Shown here: positions 16,829 to 25,250 of the stretch, piece after piece
How the letters are laid out: every line of letters begins with the position of its first letter
Position numbering within the stretch: position 1 is the first letter of the stretch
NCBI RefSeq assembly: GCF_018688495.1
Contig: NZ_CP061320.1
Span: forward strand, 840,586 to 904,585
Reading direction: 5' to 3'
DNA: 64,000 nt
From: Polynucleobacter sp. Adler-ghost
Lineage (GTDB): Bacteria > Pseudomonadota > Gammaproteobacteria > Burkholderiales > Burkholderiaceae
The notes under the pieces: model-generated
What the model was told of the DNA's origin: nothing
Seen by the model: the letters and a program-made list of their open reading frames with translations, nothing else
Databases searched by the model: none
Translations under genes and position numbers: made by a program

Positions 16829-17397
16829 CTTCTCAGATGCAAGATGATGTGACGATAACTCAGTCTCCAGACTTACGTGATCTCTTCGTACAATTTTTGA
16901 TTATTGGCGCTGTCAGCTTTGGCGGTGGCATCATTGCCTACGAACGTATCCTCTTGGTTGAAAAGAGAAAGTGGCTCTCAGCTGATGAGTTTATGGCCTA
17001 CCTAGCGATTAGCCAGACCATGCCTGGACTAAACTCAGTCAACTTAGCAGTACTCGCAGGAGATCATCTGCGAGGTGTTCTCGGCGCTATGATTGCCACT
17101 CTAGGGCTCATATTTCCGGGGTCATTATTTGTGCTAGGTGTCGGCATGATCTACGCTAGTACCGCAGATCATCCTTCGATCAATCTCATCTTGGCTGGTA
17201 TTGCAGCAGCTGCTACCGGCTTGCTAGCGGCCATTACTTACAAAATCGGAGATGCTCACTGGCGTCATCTGAAGTCCTTAGTCATCATTGTTATGACATT
17301 TATATTGATGAGCATCTTCAAGCTTGCATTGCCATATGTGATCTTGATTATGGCTCCGATATCGATCTATCTGTATAGGCCAGGTCAACCCCAATGA
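16825..17397 (+). CDS. Chromate transporter, N-terminal-type half (short-chain CHR)
   Basis: A 190-aa membrane protein starting at GTG, overlapping the previous stop as GTGA. The CHR signature is clear: FGGGIIAYERILLVEKRKWLS and AISQTMPGLNSVNLAVLAG. It forms the first half of a two-gene CHR transporter; the partner follows with a 4-bp overlap. Short-chain CHR pairs move chromate or a related oxyanion by proton coupling. Coupling with a polyphosphate gene cluster is unexpected and the substrate here is unproven. Confidence 0.85.
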   Translation: MTSQMQDDVTITQSPDLRDLFVQFLIIGAVSFGGGIIAYERILLVEKRKWLSADEFMAYLAISQTMPGLNSVNLAVLAGDHLRGVLGAMIATLGLIFPGSLFVLGVGMIYASTADHPSINLILAGIAAAATGLLAAITYKIGDAHWRHLKSLVIIVMTFILMSIFKLALPYVILIMAPISIYLYRPGQPQ

Positions 17398-17921
17398 GTC
17401 TATTGATCCACTTGGCCTGGACCTTTGCCTTGCTTTCTATTCTTGCAGTGGGTGGTGGCACTGCTGTTTTGCCAGAGATGCAAACCATACTTGCATATCA
17501 GTTCGGTATAGACCATACCCAATTTGTTCATATTTATAGTATCGGCCAGTTAGCGCCTGGCCCCAATATGTTGATGGTCTTAGTGATTGGTTATCAAATT
17601 GCTGGGCTCATTGGTGCAGGCGTAGTCTTGCTATCCTTCTTTTTGCCTTCAAGCCTGATGTGCTTTTATATGGGGAGGCTTTGGAATCGTTTTGGAGAAA
17701 GTCCTTGGCGACGATCTATTCAAAACGCACTTGAGCCCATTTCGATTGGCCTCATGTCATCTGGTGTTTATGCTGTTGCCAAGGCATCTGTAGTGAGCAG
17801 CATTACCTTGGGGCTTGCCCTAGTTACTCTGTATCTCATTCTCAGAACCAAGATTAATCCGGTTTTAGTTATTTTGTTCTCTGGAGGACTGGGTGCCTTA
17901 TTGATGTCTTATCTGAACTAG
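17394..17921 (+). CDS. Chromate transporter, C-terminal-type half (short-chain CHR)
   Basis: A 175-aa membrane protein and the partner of the preceding gene. It shows the second-half CHR motif: VGGGTAVLPEMQTIL and SIGQLAPGPNMLMVLVIGY, then four hydrophobic segments. The start codon overlaps the stop of the first half (ATGA), so the two should be made together. It ends 7 bp before the convergent TonB-dependent receptor gene. Confidence 0.85.
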   Translation: MSLLIHLAWTFALLSILAVGGGTAVLPEMQTILAYQFGIDHTQFVHIYSIGQLAPGPNMLMVLVIGYQIAGLIGAGVVLLSFFLPSSLMCFYMGRLWNRFGESPWRRSIQNALEPISIGLMSSGVYAVAKASVVSSITLGLALVTLYLILRTKINPVLVILFSGGLGALLMSYLN

Positions 17922-17928
17922 TAAAAGT

Positions 17929-20034
17929 TTAGAAGGTTCCTCTTAGGCCTAGCATCAGACTTCTACCAGGCTGAGGCGCATACAACCTCACAGCCATTGG
18001 TGTAGTGGCATACCGAATTTGCTCATTGAGTAAGTTCTTGAGATTCATATACACAGTCCAATTCACATCCTTTACTTTTTCCGTATAAGAGATGCCAGCA
18101 TTTAATAAGTTATAGCTTGGGGCAGGACCTTGTTCCCAGTTTGCCAGACGATTTTGTTGATAGCTGTAGATATAAGTCGCATTGGTAAGCCAACCATTGC
18201 GCTGGTGCGCCAACTCTGCACCTAAACGTGGGGCAGGTTGCAAGGGTAGATTGCCTCCCGCATCAAATGTTCCTTGTGAAGCATCGCCAAATACTCGGCT
18301 CCCTAAGCCAGTTTGATTCCAGTTATAAGTAAGTTCACCCTCAATGCCTTTGATTGTTGCCGCAGCTTGTTGTGCAGTGACTACGTTAAAGCCGTCACCT
18401 TGTTGTCCGCCATTATTAATGGCGCTACCAGTGTAATAACCATAAATATAGTTATTGAATCGGTTCGCATAAATACTTGCCTTGCTTCTGAGTAATCCAC
18501 TGTTCTTCTGAATATTGAACTCTAAGTTATGCGAGGTCTCTTTGCTAAGGTTAGGATTGCCAATATCAAAGGTGGCAGTAGATTCATGTGCACCATAAGA
18601 ATAGAGTTCTTGAGCACTTGGCGCTCTTTGTGACACGGTATAAGCCACTCCAGTGCCGTACCCTTGCATGAAGCTCCATAAGCTACCAGCAGAATAGGAT
18701 AGGAGATTGAATTTGCGATTTTGCAAAGTAATACTAGGAGTAGTGCCAGTGGGAGTAACTGTGGGCTGGGTCTCTAAAGTCGTGCCTAAATTTGGGTTCT
18801 GGGCAACATTGTTATAGCGCAGACCTAAGCTTCCTTGTAGAGAATTCCAATTACCTTCCTCAATCCAAAATAAGGCATTGGAGTTAGTTTTTGTTGGGGG
18901 GACAATAGCATAACTACCTGTACCTACTTCCGTTGCATTAAGAGAGGCAGCGGAGACCTGTGCCCCGAAGGTACCTTTCCAGCCAGCCAAAGGATTGTGG
19001 GCGAGTTCTAAGCGAGCCTCATTGGCAATATTCTTCCAAACTGAGGCAGCGGTACCCACGTTATTAAATTCAGTATGGTTGTAATTTGAATTCGCTGCAC
19101 TAAATTTGAATGATGAAAACCCTGTCAACGGATCTCGAGTTTGATGCTGGATGTCATATCGATTTTGCGACTGGTTTATGGATCCACCTTCAGGTGTTGG
19201 AATGCCATAGTTATTATTTAAGCGTTCTACAGAAATCCCGGTATACCCATTCTGTCCTATATAAGAAATGCCAACGCCCAAATTATTCTGCTTACTAAAA
19301 GAATTTGGCAACTTACCAGAATAGTTATTCCCGCCGTTGCCCTCCGGTGGAACAGTCCATCCTCCCGCAGGCTCACCTTGAGACTGGGTGGAGTTCCCTG
19401 GAATACGATAGTTATTAGCGTTATTAATGGCAGTATCCACATGCACCGCGACCGAACCAAAGGCGCCATCTACTTCAACCGCTCCAGCTCTCCCATTGCT
19501 AACGGTCTCGTAACTGGTGTTAATTGCACCAGTTGGTCTATCGGGTAGGTTGGTCAGGATACGATCATTCACTACGTTCACGAGTCCACCACTTGAGCCT
19601 GATCCATAGAGTAGAGCAGCTGCACCACGCAGAATTTCTACTTGGTGCACATTTTGCATATTGTTTCCAACGGCATGATCTTGCGAGATGTTGGATACAT
19701 CGCCAACTGATAGACCATTTTGCAAAATTTGCACACGAGCACCTTCTAGACCTCGAATGACTGGTCGTGATGATCCTGCGCCATAGCCTGTAGCAGATAC
19801 GCCGAGCTCATTAGCCAATGTCGCGCCTAAATTTGTTCCTAATTTATTCAGTAGCTCATCACCTTGTAAAACCTTCGTTGGCGTCAGAATGCTCTGAGCT
19901 GCTTCTTGCGATCCAGTTGCAGTGATTTCTAGGTTTGGTCCTACTGATTGAGCATTGGTGACTGAGCTCAATAATCCGGAGATAAGAACAAAAATAACTT
20001 TTTGCTTACTTAAAAAATGATGAGAGTGCTGCAT
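17929..20034 (-). CDS. TonB-dependent outer membrane receptor (ZnuD-like group)
   Basis: The frame is open from 20100, but the start at 20034 gives a proper signal peptide (MQHSHHFLSKQKVIFVLISG...NAQS) and 701 aa. The plug domain contains LGATLANELGVSATGYG, SRPVIRGLEGARVQILQNG and VEILRGAAALLYGSGSSGG. The barrel ends in MLGLRGTF with terminal Phe. This plug wording, with QDHAVG, resembles the receptors related to zinc receptor ZnuD, but iron, copper or an organic ligand remain possible. The next gene upstream, at 20125, is a small membrane protein. Confidence 0.82.
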   Translation of the reverse strand: MQHSHHFLSKQKVIFVLISGLLSSVTNAQSVGPNLEITATGSQEAAQSILTPTKVLQGDELLNKLGTNLGATLANELGVSATGYGAGSSRPVIRGLEGARVQILQNGLSVGDVSNISQDHAVGNNMQNVHQVEILRGAAALLYGSGSSGGLVNVVNDRILTNLPDRPTGAINTSYETVSNGRAGAVEVDGAFGSVAVHVDTAINNANNYRIPGNSTQSQGEPAGGWTVPPEGNGGNNYSGKLPNSFSKQNNLGVGISYIGQNGYTGISVERLNNNYGIPTPEGGSINQSQNRYDIQHQTRDPLTGFSSFKFSAANSNYNHTEFNNVGTAASVWKNIANEARLELAHNPLAGWKGTFGAQVSAASLNATEVGTGSYAIVPPTKTNSNALFWIEEGNWNSLQGSLGLRYNNVAQNPNLGTTLETQPTVTPTGTTPSITLQNRKFNLLSYSAGSLWSFMQGYGTGVAYTVSQRAPSAQELYSYGAHESTATFDIGNPNLSKETSHNLEFNIQKNSGLLRSKASIYANRFNNYIYGYYTGSAINNGGQQGDGFNVVTAQQAAATIKGIEGELTYNWNQTGLGSRVFGDASQGTFDAGGNLPLQPAPRLGAELAHQRNGWLTNATYIYSYQQNRLANWEQGPAPSYNLLNAGISYTEKVKDVNWTVYMNLKNLLNEQIRYATTPMAVRLYAPQPGRSLMLGLRGTF

Positions 20035-20124
20035 AGTGAAGCTTTCATTCTGAAAAATGCACCTAACATGGTGGATGCATTGAATAAATCGGTAGGCCAA
20101 GCATTCGCTTGACGTGATGATGAA

Positions 20125-20490
20125 TTACAGAATGAAGCTAGGCGGAGCTCTAGATTGGTACAGCCCAATTTGAATACGGGCTAGTAGCGGGTTTTTTGAT
20201 GCTGAGTGTGCTTCCTGAGAGAGGTCGCTAGCAAGAAAAAGATTGGATGTTGAGCCAAGGAAACCAGCCAGTGTCAGTGCATCAAGTAAATGACAGCTGT
20301 CAAAGCTATGGCCAAGTGAGGGCGTTTGATCCGTACAACTCAGTTCAATATTTTGATGCTGGATTCCGGAGTGAGCAATGCTGTGAGCAAAGCCAATCCA
20401 GTGGGTGCCCAATAAGCAACCAAGCAGAAAACCGAGGGCAAGGTAGCCCCTGAGTTGCTTTCTGAATTTGCTTAAAAATGAGGCTTCCAT
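20125..20490 (-). CDS. Small membrane protein, DUF2946-like
   Basis: A 121-aa protein starting at 20490; a longer frame runs back through the tRNA-Pro gene and is not real. A hydrophobic helix (about 15-35) is followed by a His/Cys-rich region (WIGFAHSIAHSGIQHQ, LSCTD, SFDSCHLLDAL), the general look of DUF2946-type proteins that often lie next to TonB-dependent metal receptors. The histidines and cysteines suggest metal handling. It lies 90 bp upstream of the receptor on the same strand. Confidence 0.55.
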   Translation of the reverse strand: MEASFLSKFRKQLRGYLALGFLLGCLLGTHWIGFAHSIAHSGIQHQNIELSCTDQTPSLGHSFDSCHLLDALTLAGFLGSTSNLFLASDLSQEAHSASKNPLLARIQIGLYQSRAPPSFIL

Positions 20491-20550
20491 GCCCCGAATC
20501 TTACAGTATTTGCCCCTGTAGGGCATCTCGGTGTAGAATATCGATTCCGT

Positions 20551-20627
20551 CGGAGTGTAGCGCAGCCTGGTAGCGCACCTGCTTTGGGAGCAGGGGGTCC
20601 AAGGTTCGAATCCTTGTACTCCGACCA
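20551..20627 (+). tRNA. tRNA-Pro (anticodon TGG)
   Basis: A complete 77-nt cloverleaf with encoded CCA. The acceptor CGGAGTG pairs with TACTCCG (CACTCCG-type pairing), the anticodon arm is CCTGC-TTTGGGA-GCAGG and the T arm CAAGG-TTCGAAT-CCTTG. It is divergent from the small membrane protein gene at 20125. Confidence 0.97.
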
Positions 20628-20662
20628 CTTTCCCTTATTGTTCTAGATATACCCAGCACATT

Positions 20663-20741
<79 letters not shown>

Positions 20742-20896
20742 TTCATATTGCATCAAGTTGTTTCAGGCTGATTTATTGGCTCGATTGACCTGATCATGCA
20801 TGAGCTTAGATAACGTTGGGGGGGCCTTGGGTCTAGCGTGGGAGATCCTGGCTAACTATTGGCGACTCAGGTGATATTTTGACCCTGATGATTTAG

Positions 20897-20913
20897 TGTC
20901 GGTTTGACCCGAC
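20897..20913 (+). repeat. Possible IS-end remnant, left
   Basis: TGTCGGTTTGACCCGAC. The reverse complement of 26313-26329 is almost the same, with one base inserted, so the two face each other across the iron module. The surrounding DNA (GATATTTTGACC, TGTCCGGTTAAGTGACGG) looks like old insertion-sequence ends, but no transposase is present. Confidence 0.35.
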
Positions 20914-20993
20914 TATCAAGTGTCCGGTTAAGTGACGGTCAGATGGCTCTTATAGGGTGGCTTAGTAACTTCTCTTGCAGTAGTCTTAATTGA

Positions 20994-21413
20994 TTACTGC
21001 TTTAGTGGTCGGGTAATAATGTGAAATACAAAGAACCCAACGAAAATTAGACCAAGTACCCAGTGAATAAGTTCACTAGCTTCATGTGACTCTTCAGGGC
21101 CGTAATAAAGTAAAAGTCCAGTAATTACCAATATTGCAAGAATAGTTAGTTGTGAAATTCCGCTGATTAAATTCTTTTTTGCTTTGAGTCCTGCCTTGAT
21201 ATGAAAGGGCATTACCGCTCCGAAAGCCATAAGAGCAAATGCCGCTGCAATACCATGTACTGCCAATACCGAGTGATTTCCAAGGATTGTCTTTGAAATA
21301 TGGAATTCATGCCCGACTAAAAATGCAATTCCAGATAAGGAGCAAATGCTAAGGCTGGTGATTGTGAACCAGCGCTGCCATACTGGCATTTTCCCAAGCC
21401 CATGTTTTCTCAT
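20994..21413 (-). CDS. Multihelix membrane protein, probable b-type cytochrome (DUF4405-like)
   Basis: A 139-aa inner membrane protein with four hydrophobic helices. Histidines occur in or near helices (GHEFHIS, AVHGIAAAF, PFHIKAG, ELIHWVLG, VFHIITR), suitable for haem ligation as in DUF4405/cytochrome b561-like proteins. The ATG at 21413 overlaps the apbE stop (ATGA), so the two are coupled. It is the last gene of the minus-strand iron operon and would be the electron entry point for the flavinylated partner. Haem binding is an inference. Confidence 0.6.
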   Translation of the reverse strand: MRKHGLGKMPVWQRWFTITSLSICSLSGIAFLVGHEFHISKTILGNHSVLAVHGIAAAFALMAFGAVMPFHIKAGLKAKKNLISGISQLTILAILVITGLLLYYGPEESHEASELIHWVLGLIFVGFFVFHIITRPLKQ

Positions 21414-22210
21414 GCGGCAATCCTTAGTGCTTGAGCAGAGAATTGAGTAAGGCAGGAATGTTCCATGTTGCGCGAAATTGCAATCACCTTGGTTAAAGCA
21501 TCTGCATAGACGCATTGCGGAGCTAGAACTGAATAGGACTCACCAAACTGAATGTGTTTCATGTCAGCGGGGTTTATGATGGGACTTTGATGAGAATTTG
21601 AGTAATACAGGCTGGTACTAGCGATCGATCCATTATCTAGCATGCCTGCATTTACAAGATCTTTAGGATTACTCGGATGGCGAACTGTAATTACTTGAGG
21701 TATCGATCCAAATACCCTCAAGTCTCCACCAGCATTAACTGCGCCTGAGTCCACGCCAGCCGCTTGAAGTGTTTCAACGGCTTTATCAACGGCAAAACCT
21801 TTTGCAATACCACCAAGATCTAGCCGAAGAGGTTTTTTTGAGCTAACTATGTTTGGTTTAATTAAGGTGAGATCCTCTAAGCCGCCATACTCGTCGGACT
21901 CATTGTCATGATGGTTCGGTAATAGGCCGGCGGATTGTAATTTGGCGCCCACACCACAGTCAAATAAGCCGTTAGATGCTTGGTGGATATTCTTTGCAAT
22001 CGATAGTACTGCGAAAGTCCAATCATGAATTTCTACAGCCTCAAAATGGGAGCGGGCATTAATCTGACTTAACTCAGAATTTGGGTTATGAAAGCTCATT
22101 AAAAACTGAACTCGCTCAATTGCAATAAATGCATTTTCAATAGCTTCGGTTGAGCCCTGATCAACCGAGATCTCAACATAAGTTCCAAGCAAGGGTTTGC
22201 AGCGAATCAT
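21410..22210 (-). CDS. apbE: FAD:protein FMN transferase (ApbE)
   Basis: A 266-aa ApbE-family protein beginning MIRCKPLLGTYVEIS. Family blocks visible are FLMSFHNPNSELSQIN, DLGGIAKGFAVDKAVE, VNAGGDLRVFG and the C-terminal metal-site region ADALTKVIAIS. It attaches FMN to a Ser/Thr of target proteins, and the target is surely the FMN-binding protein whose gene overlaps its start by 4 bp. There is no evident lipobox, so export is uncertain. Confidence 0.88.
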   Translation of the reverse strand: MIRCKPLLGTYVEISVDQGSTEAIENAFIAIERVQFLMSFHNPNSELSQINARSHFEAVEIHDWTFAVLSIAKNIHQASNGLFDCGVGAKLQSAGLLPNHHDNESDEYGGLEDLTLIKPNIVSSKKPLRLDLGGIAKGFAVDKAVETLQAAGVDSGAVNAGGDLRVFGSIPQVITVRHPSNPKDLVNAGMLDNGSIASTSLYYSNSHQSPIINPADMKHIQFGESYSVLAPQCVYADALTKVIAISRNMEHSCLTQFSAQALRIAA

Positions 22211-22752
22211 TTTTGATTGTTACTCTTTAGCGCTAAGTCATAAAACACTAGAACACGCTTTACGCCATCAGTTAAATGTTTACTGGATAGAGTGGCGCCA
22301 GAGATATTTTCAATATCCTTGTTTAACTTTATGGGATCGGCGGCTGTTTTTCCAAAGAACTGTTTGCGCCAGCTAAGATCTGCTACCTCATAGCCATAGG
22401 ATTCTCGGTATTCCATAATTTCTATGCCTTGGACTGCACCACTTGGTGAGATTCCAATTGCATAAGTAATCATTTCATGTTTGCCAACAACTTCATCAAC
22501 GATGAGCCAGCTTCCATCGGCAGTTTTATAAATTCGATTTCCTTGCAGTGGCTCGCTGACACTAGAGGCGGATTTCATTTTGCTTTGAAGGTCATCGGTG
22601 ATGACCATGGGTGCCGCTGTAAATTTTTTTCCCGGAAAAATAAGCTGCTGTGCTTGCTCAGTAGTGACGTATATTTTGGAGTATGCGATTAGTGGGGCGC
22701 TCGCAAAGGCTATACCAGTTAGAACTAAAAGAGGATTTGGTTTCCAATTCAT
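22207..22752 (-). CDS. FMN-binding domain protein (flavinylation target)
   Basis: A 181-aa protein with an N-terminal signal or anchor (LLVLTGIAFASAPLIAYS) and one FMN_bind domain, as in RnfG/NqrC. The flavinylation motif is NISGATLSS near residue 153, where ApbE links FMN to the T of S-G-A-T. It should be a periplasmic one-electron carrier. With apbE and a haem-type membrane protein behind it, the set resembles the compact extracytosolic flavin electron-transfer modules. Confidence 0.85.
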   Translation of the reverse strand: MNWKPNPLLVLTGIAFASAPLIAYSKIYVTTEQAQQLIFPGKKFTAAPMVITDDLQSKMKSASSVSEPLQGNRIYKTADGSWLIVDEVVGKHEMITYAIGISPSGAVQGIEIMEYRESYGYEVADLSWRKQFFGKTAADPIKLNKDIENISGATLSSKHLTDGVKRVLVFYDLALKSNNQK

Positions 22753-22779
22753 AATTTTTTTATTTCAATTTACTTTGAG

Positions 22780-22959
22780 TTAACTGATTAATAGCGTATT
22801 TGCTTCATTACATAGTTTTTGGAGTTCTGAGCTGCATTCCTTTGAATCTGATAAGACATCAAACATCATGAGCGCTCTTGCTTTTGCTGTTTCACAATGT
22901 GTGGTTTGAAACCTGATCATGTAAGTTAAGGCTGCAATCAGTAAATTTTGCGATTCCAT
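22780..22959 (-). CDS. Small hypothetical protein in the iron operon (59 aa)
   Basis: An uninterrupted 59-aa frame beginning MESQNLLIAALTYMIRFQTT, with AGGA seven bases before the ATG. It contains three Cys residues (TTHCETAK, SKECSSE, KLCNEA) and is largely helical. It fills the gap between the outer membrane protein (16 bp) and the FMN-binding gene, all on one strand, which argues for a real operon member. I know no family. Confidence 0.55.
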   Translation of the reverse strand: MESQNLLIAALTYMIRFQTTHCETAKARALMMFDVLSDSKECSSELQKLCNEANTLLIS

Positions 22960-22975
22960 TTGATTTCCTTAGGTT

Positions 22976-23899
22976 TTATATTTTGGTTAATGGAAAGCCA
23001 AACTTGAACATGAACTCATTCACACCATGTGAGTCCCAAACGCGAGCATTGGAGCATTCCGCTGTTCCGGCACCCATACAATTTCCGCCTTTAAGCTGAT
23101 AGCGCCATGCTGCTGTAAACCACCAGTCTTTGGCGGCGTAGTGCATATTGGGGCCTACGAAGGTAGCTTTTTGCGTTTGGTTTTGCAAGTTATAGCTTGA
23201 GTAGTCATTATGAAAACGAGCCTCAACGCCACCAAACCACTTAGGTGCAAAGCGGTAGCTAGCGCCAACTAAAAAATCTAACATCGACTCTGGAGCGTTG
23301 CCAGATGGCGCAAACTTTAATTGCTCGTTTGCTACTACAACGTTTCCAGCGAGGATAAGTTTGTCATCAATAAAGTTGGACTGCAGTAAAAGGCGAGCCT
23401 CAAGCTCATTTTTATTCTTGCCGATGGTCGGCTCAAAATACACGCCAACACCTACTGGTGAAGTAACGGGGTTGGTAATTCTGTAAATTGCCTCAAGAGA
23501 CCCGCCCTCAACCCCACCTTTGCGATAAGGTGCAGCAGGATTCCATGAGCCCATAGGAACTGGTTGTCCGCCAGTACAAGTTGATCTATCGCCACAAGCT
23601 TCTGGATTTGTATAGTTTTGGTTTGCATTGACATAGTAAGCATTTAGGTAGCCAGCCACCTGAAAATCATTCGTTACACCGTATTCCAACTCAGATCTTG
23701 ATAGCCATGCGTTGTATGAGCCAGCCGCTTGTTGTTTGGTTAATTGAAGTCTTTGTTCGAACTCTAGCTCCCCTTTGGGCTGAAGGTCTAACGTGTAAAT
23801 CCAACCAAATGCACCTTCACCAGCATGTGCAAAGGAAAAATGGAGTGCAGATCCCAATAAAATGGTGAAAAGAACGAGTTTTTTAATAGTTAGCTTCAT
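22976..23899 (-). CDS. Outer membrane protein heading the iron operon (DUF6662-like)
   Basis: A 307-aa protein with a signal peptide (ending SFAHAGEGAF). Beta-strand pattern throughout, including LQPKGELEFEQRLQLTK and GVGVYFEPTIGKNKNELEAR, ending in FMFKFGFPLTKI. It resembles the DUF6662-type outer membrane proteins. As first gene behind Fur-like sites it is likely a barrel taking part in iron access. There is no plug domain, so it is not a TonB receptor. Confidence 0.6.
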   Translation of the reverse strand: MKLTIKKLVLFTILLGSALHFSFAHAGEGAFGWIYTLDLQPKGELEFEQRLQLTKQQAAGSYNAWLSRSELEYGVTNDFQVAGYLNAYYVNANQNYTNPEACGDRSTCTGGQPVPMGSWNPAAPYRKGGVEGGSLEAIYRITNPVTSPVGVGVYFEPTIGKNKNELEARLLLQSNFIDDKLILAGNVVVANEQLKFAPSGNAPESMLDFLVGASYRFAPKWFGGVEARFHNDYSSYNLQNQTQKATFVGPNMHYAAKDWWFTAAWRYQLKGGNCMGAGTAECSNARVWDSHGVNEFMFKFGFPLTKI

Positions 23900-23928
23900 T
23901 TATTGACGATTCATGTGAATTATTTAGA

Positions 23929-23943
23929 TGAGAACGATTATCA
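23929..23943. promoter_or_regulatory. Fur box in divergent region
   Basis: TGAGAAC-G-ATTATCA matches the 7-1-7 Fur consensus TGATAAT-n-ATTATCA at 12 of 14 positions. It lies 30 bp upstream of the outer membrane protein start and 125 bp before the ferritin-like gene. Confidence 0.65.
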
Positions 23944-23956
23944 ATAATGTATCATA

Positions 23957-23975
23957 AATGAGAATGATTCGTATT
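23957..23975. promoter_or_regulatory. Second Fur-like box in divergent region
   Basis: AATGAGAATGATTCGTATT, a second site of the same type 14 bp from the first. Its left half matches the Fur unit well and its right half less well. Two adjacent sites suit tight iron repression of both divergent genes. Confidence 0.5.
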
Positions 23976-24067
23976 AAATAAAAAATAACAACAATAAGAC
24001 ATTGATAGTTAGGCCTGAATTGGTAGTAAATTGAAAACTTAGACGTACAAATATCCAAGGAGTAGCA

Positions 24068-24517
24068 ATGAGTAACGATTTGGCAATAAATGCATTGAAT
24101 AAAATCATGGAGTTAGAGCTGGCTGGGGTGGTGAAATACACCCATTACTCGCTGATGGTTTACGGCTATAACCGTATTCCGATTGTTTCTTGGTTAAAGG
24201 GTAACGCCGATGAAAGCCTGGCTCATGCGCATAAGGCAGGTGAGTTGGTTACTTTGTTAGGCGGCCATCCATCACTCAAGATTGGTGCATTGCTTGAAAC
24301 CGAGCAGCATGATATTGGCGACATATTACGAGAGAGCCTAGAACATGAAAAAGTAGCCTTAACAGCCTACTATGAGCTTTTGAAAGTGGCTGAACAAATA
24401 CACTCGGTATTGCTTGAGGAATACGCAAGAGAAATGATTGTTCAAGAAGAGCTACATTTAGATGAGGTAAACAAAATGTTGCGTAAGCCAGGTGATTTAC
24501 ACCCATTTGGACATTAA
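24068..24517 (+). CDS. Bacterioferritin / Dps-like ferritin
   Basis: A 149-aa four-helix protein of the ferritin-like superfamily. Diiron-type residues appear as ELELAGVVKYTHYS, ESLAHAHKAGEL (E-x-x-H-like) and EHEKVALTAYYEL, then EEYAREMIVQEELHLDEV with E-x-x-H. AAGGAG precedes the start. It stores or detoxifies iron. It is divergent from the outer membrane protein and shares its Fur sites; iron repression of a ferritin is unusual in E. coli, but such pairs occur elsewhere. Confidence 0.82.
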   Translation: MSNDLAINALNKIMELELAGVVKYTHYSLMVYGYNRIPIVSWLKGNADESLAHAHKAGELVTLLGGHPSLKIGALLETEQHDIGDILRESLEHEKVALTAYYELLKVAEQIHSVLLEEYAREMIVQEELHLDEVNKMLRKPGDLHPFGH

Positions 24518-24535
24518 GGGCGCATTCGTTTAGAG

Positions 24536-24560
24536 AAAGACCGCTTTCGAGCGGTCTTTT
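24536..24560 (+). terminator. Rho-independent terminator after the ferritin-like gene
   Basis: A 10-bp perfect stem (AAAGACCGCT / AGCGGTCTTT) closed by a TTCG tetraloop and running into T residues. It sits 19 bp after the stop. The A-tract on the left strand also lets it serve the convergent HiPIP gene. Confidence 0.9.
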
Positions 24561-24615
24561 AATTTGTGCAAAAAAGAAAGGCTGCATCAGCAGCCTTCTA
24601 GTAAGCGCAAATTTC

Positions 24616-24924
24616 TTAAGCTTTCTTAGCGTAGGCAGAACACCAACCCTTGCTTGAAACTTGTTTGCCAGCGAAGAGGGCGCAACCACCTGCAGCAGAA
24701 CCTGCGGCACCTTGATAAAGGGCGCAATTACTGCAAGCCTGTGGGGCAGCATATTTTGCAAACTTGGCTTTATCAACTGTCATAGCGTTTGCTTTGTAAC
24801 CTAAAGCGACGGCTTGTGGATCAGTCTCAGCAACCATGGCTTGGGCTTGCACTCTACCGTTTAGAGCTAGAGTACAAGCACCAGCAGCTGACAAAATCAT
24901 AAATTGGCGACGACTATTTTTCAT
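24616..24924 (-). CDS. High-potential iron-sulfur protein (HiPIP)
   Basis: A 102-aa protein with a twin-arginine signal (NSRRQFMILSAAGA). The mature part carries the four HiPIP cysteines in the typical order: ACSNCALYQG, GGCALF and GWCSAYAKKA. It should be a periplasmic 4Fe-4S electron carrier. Its position inside the iron module and next to a flavin-based electron route suggests it passes electrons to or from that route. Confidence 0.92.
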   Translation of the reverse strand: MKNSRRQFMILSAAGACTLALNGRVQAQAMVAETDPQAVALGYKANAMTVDKAKFAKYAAPQACSNCALYQGAAGSAAGGCALFAGKQVSSKGWCSAYAKKA

Positions 24925-25184
24925 ATTGACTCCAGGGTTAAAAAATAAAAAACTTCAAATACTTTTTGAAACGCATATTTAAGTTAATAACATTACCATG
25001 AATAGGGGTTTTTAGTATTAAGTTGAGTAATTCTTGCAATCAGTCTGGGAGCAAATGCATCTATGCGAACATATGCATTCAAATCGTACCCACCTAATTA
25101 AAAGCTGACACATCGACAGGTGGACACTCTAACCCTATGAAATCCTTATGATTTATTTTTTTACATCCCCTTTGTTGTAAATAG
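24925..25184. other. Intergenic stretch with possible IS-end debris
   Basis: No gene is visible. ACCCACCTAATTAAAAGCTG followed by ACA at 25088-25110, and the nearby GACAGGTGGACACTC, look like old insertion-sequence ends. ATGCAT occurs twice around 25056-25078 as an inverted pair. Nothing can be assigned securely. Confidence 0.3.
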
Positions 25185-25222
25185 GAACAATTCTCATTAG
25201 AATATTGAAATGAGAATTGTTC
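25185..25222. promoter_or_regulatory. Long inverted repeat with Fur-like arms upstream of FTR1-like gene
   Basis: Perfect 14-bp arms GAACAATTCTCATT and AATGAGAATTGTTC separated by 10 bp. Each arm contains the TGAGAAT unit of Fur boxes. It ends 28 bp before the permease ATG, where a dimer-of-dimers repressor would block transcription or initiation. Confidence 0.65.
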
Positions 25223-25250
25223 TTATTCAGTAAACGAAGAAGGCGGTCGT

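Noticed and set aside
24276..24776. 166-aa minus-strand frame overlapping ferritin-like and HiPIP genes
   Set aside because: It crosses a strong terminator and two well-supported genes in other frames.
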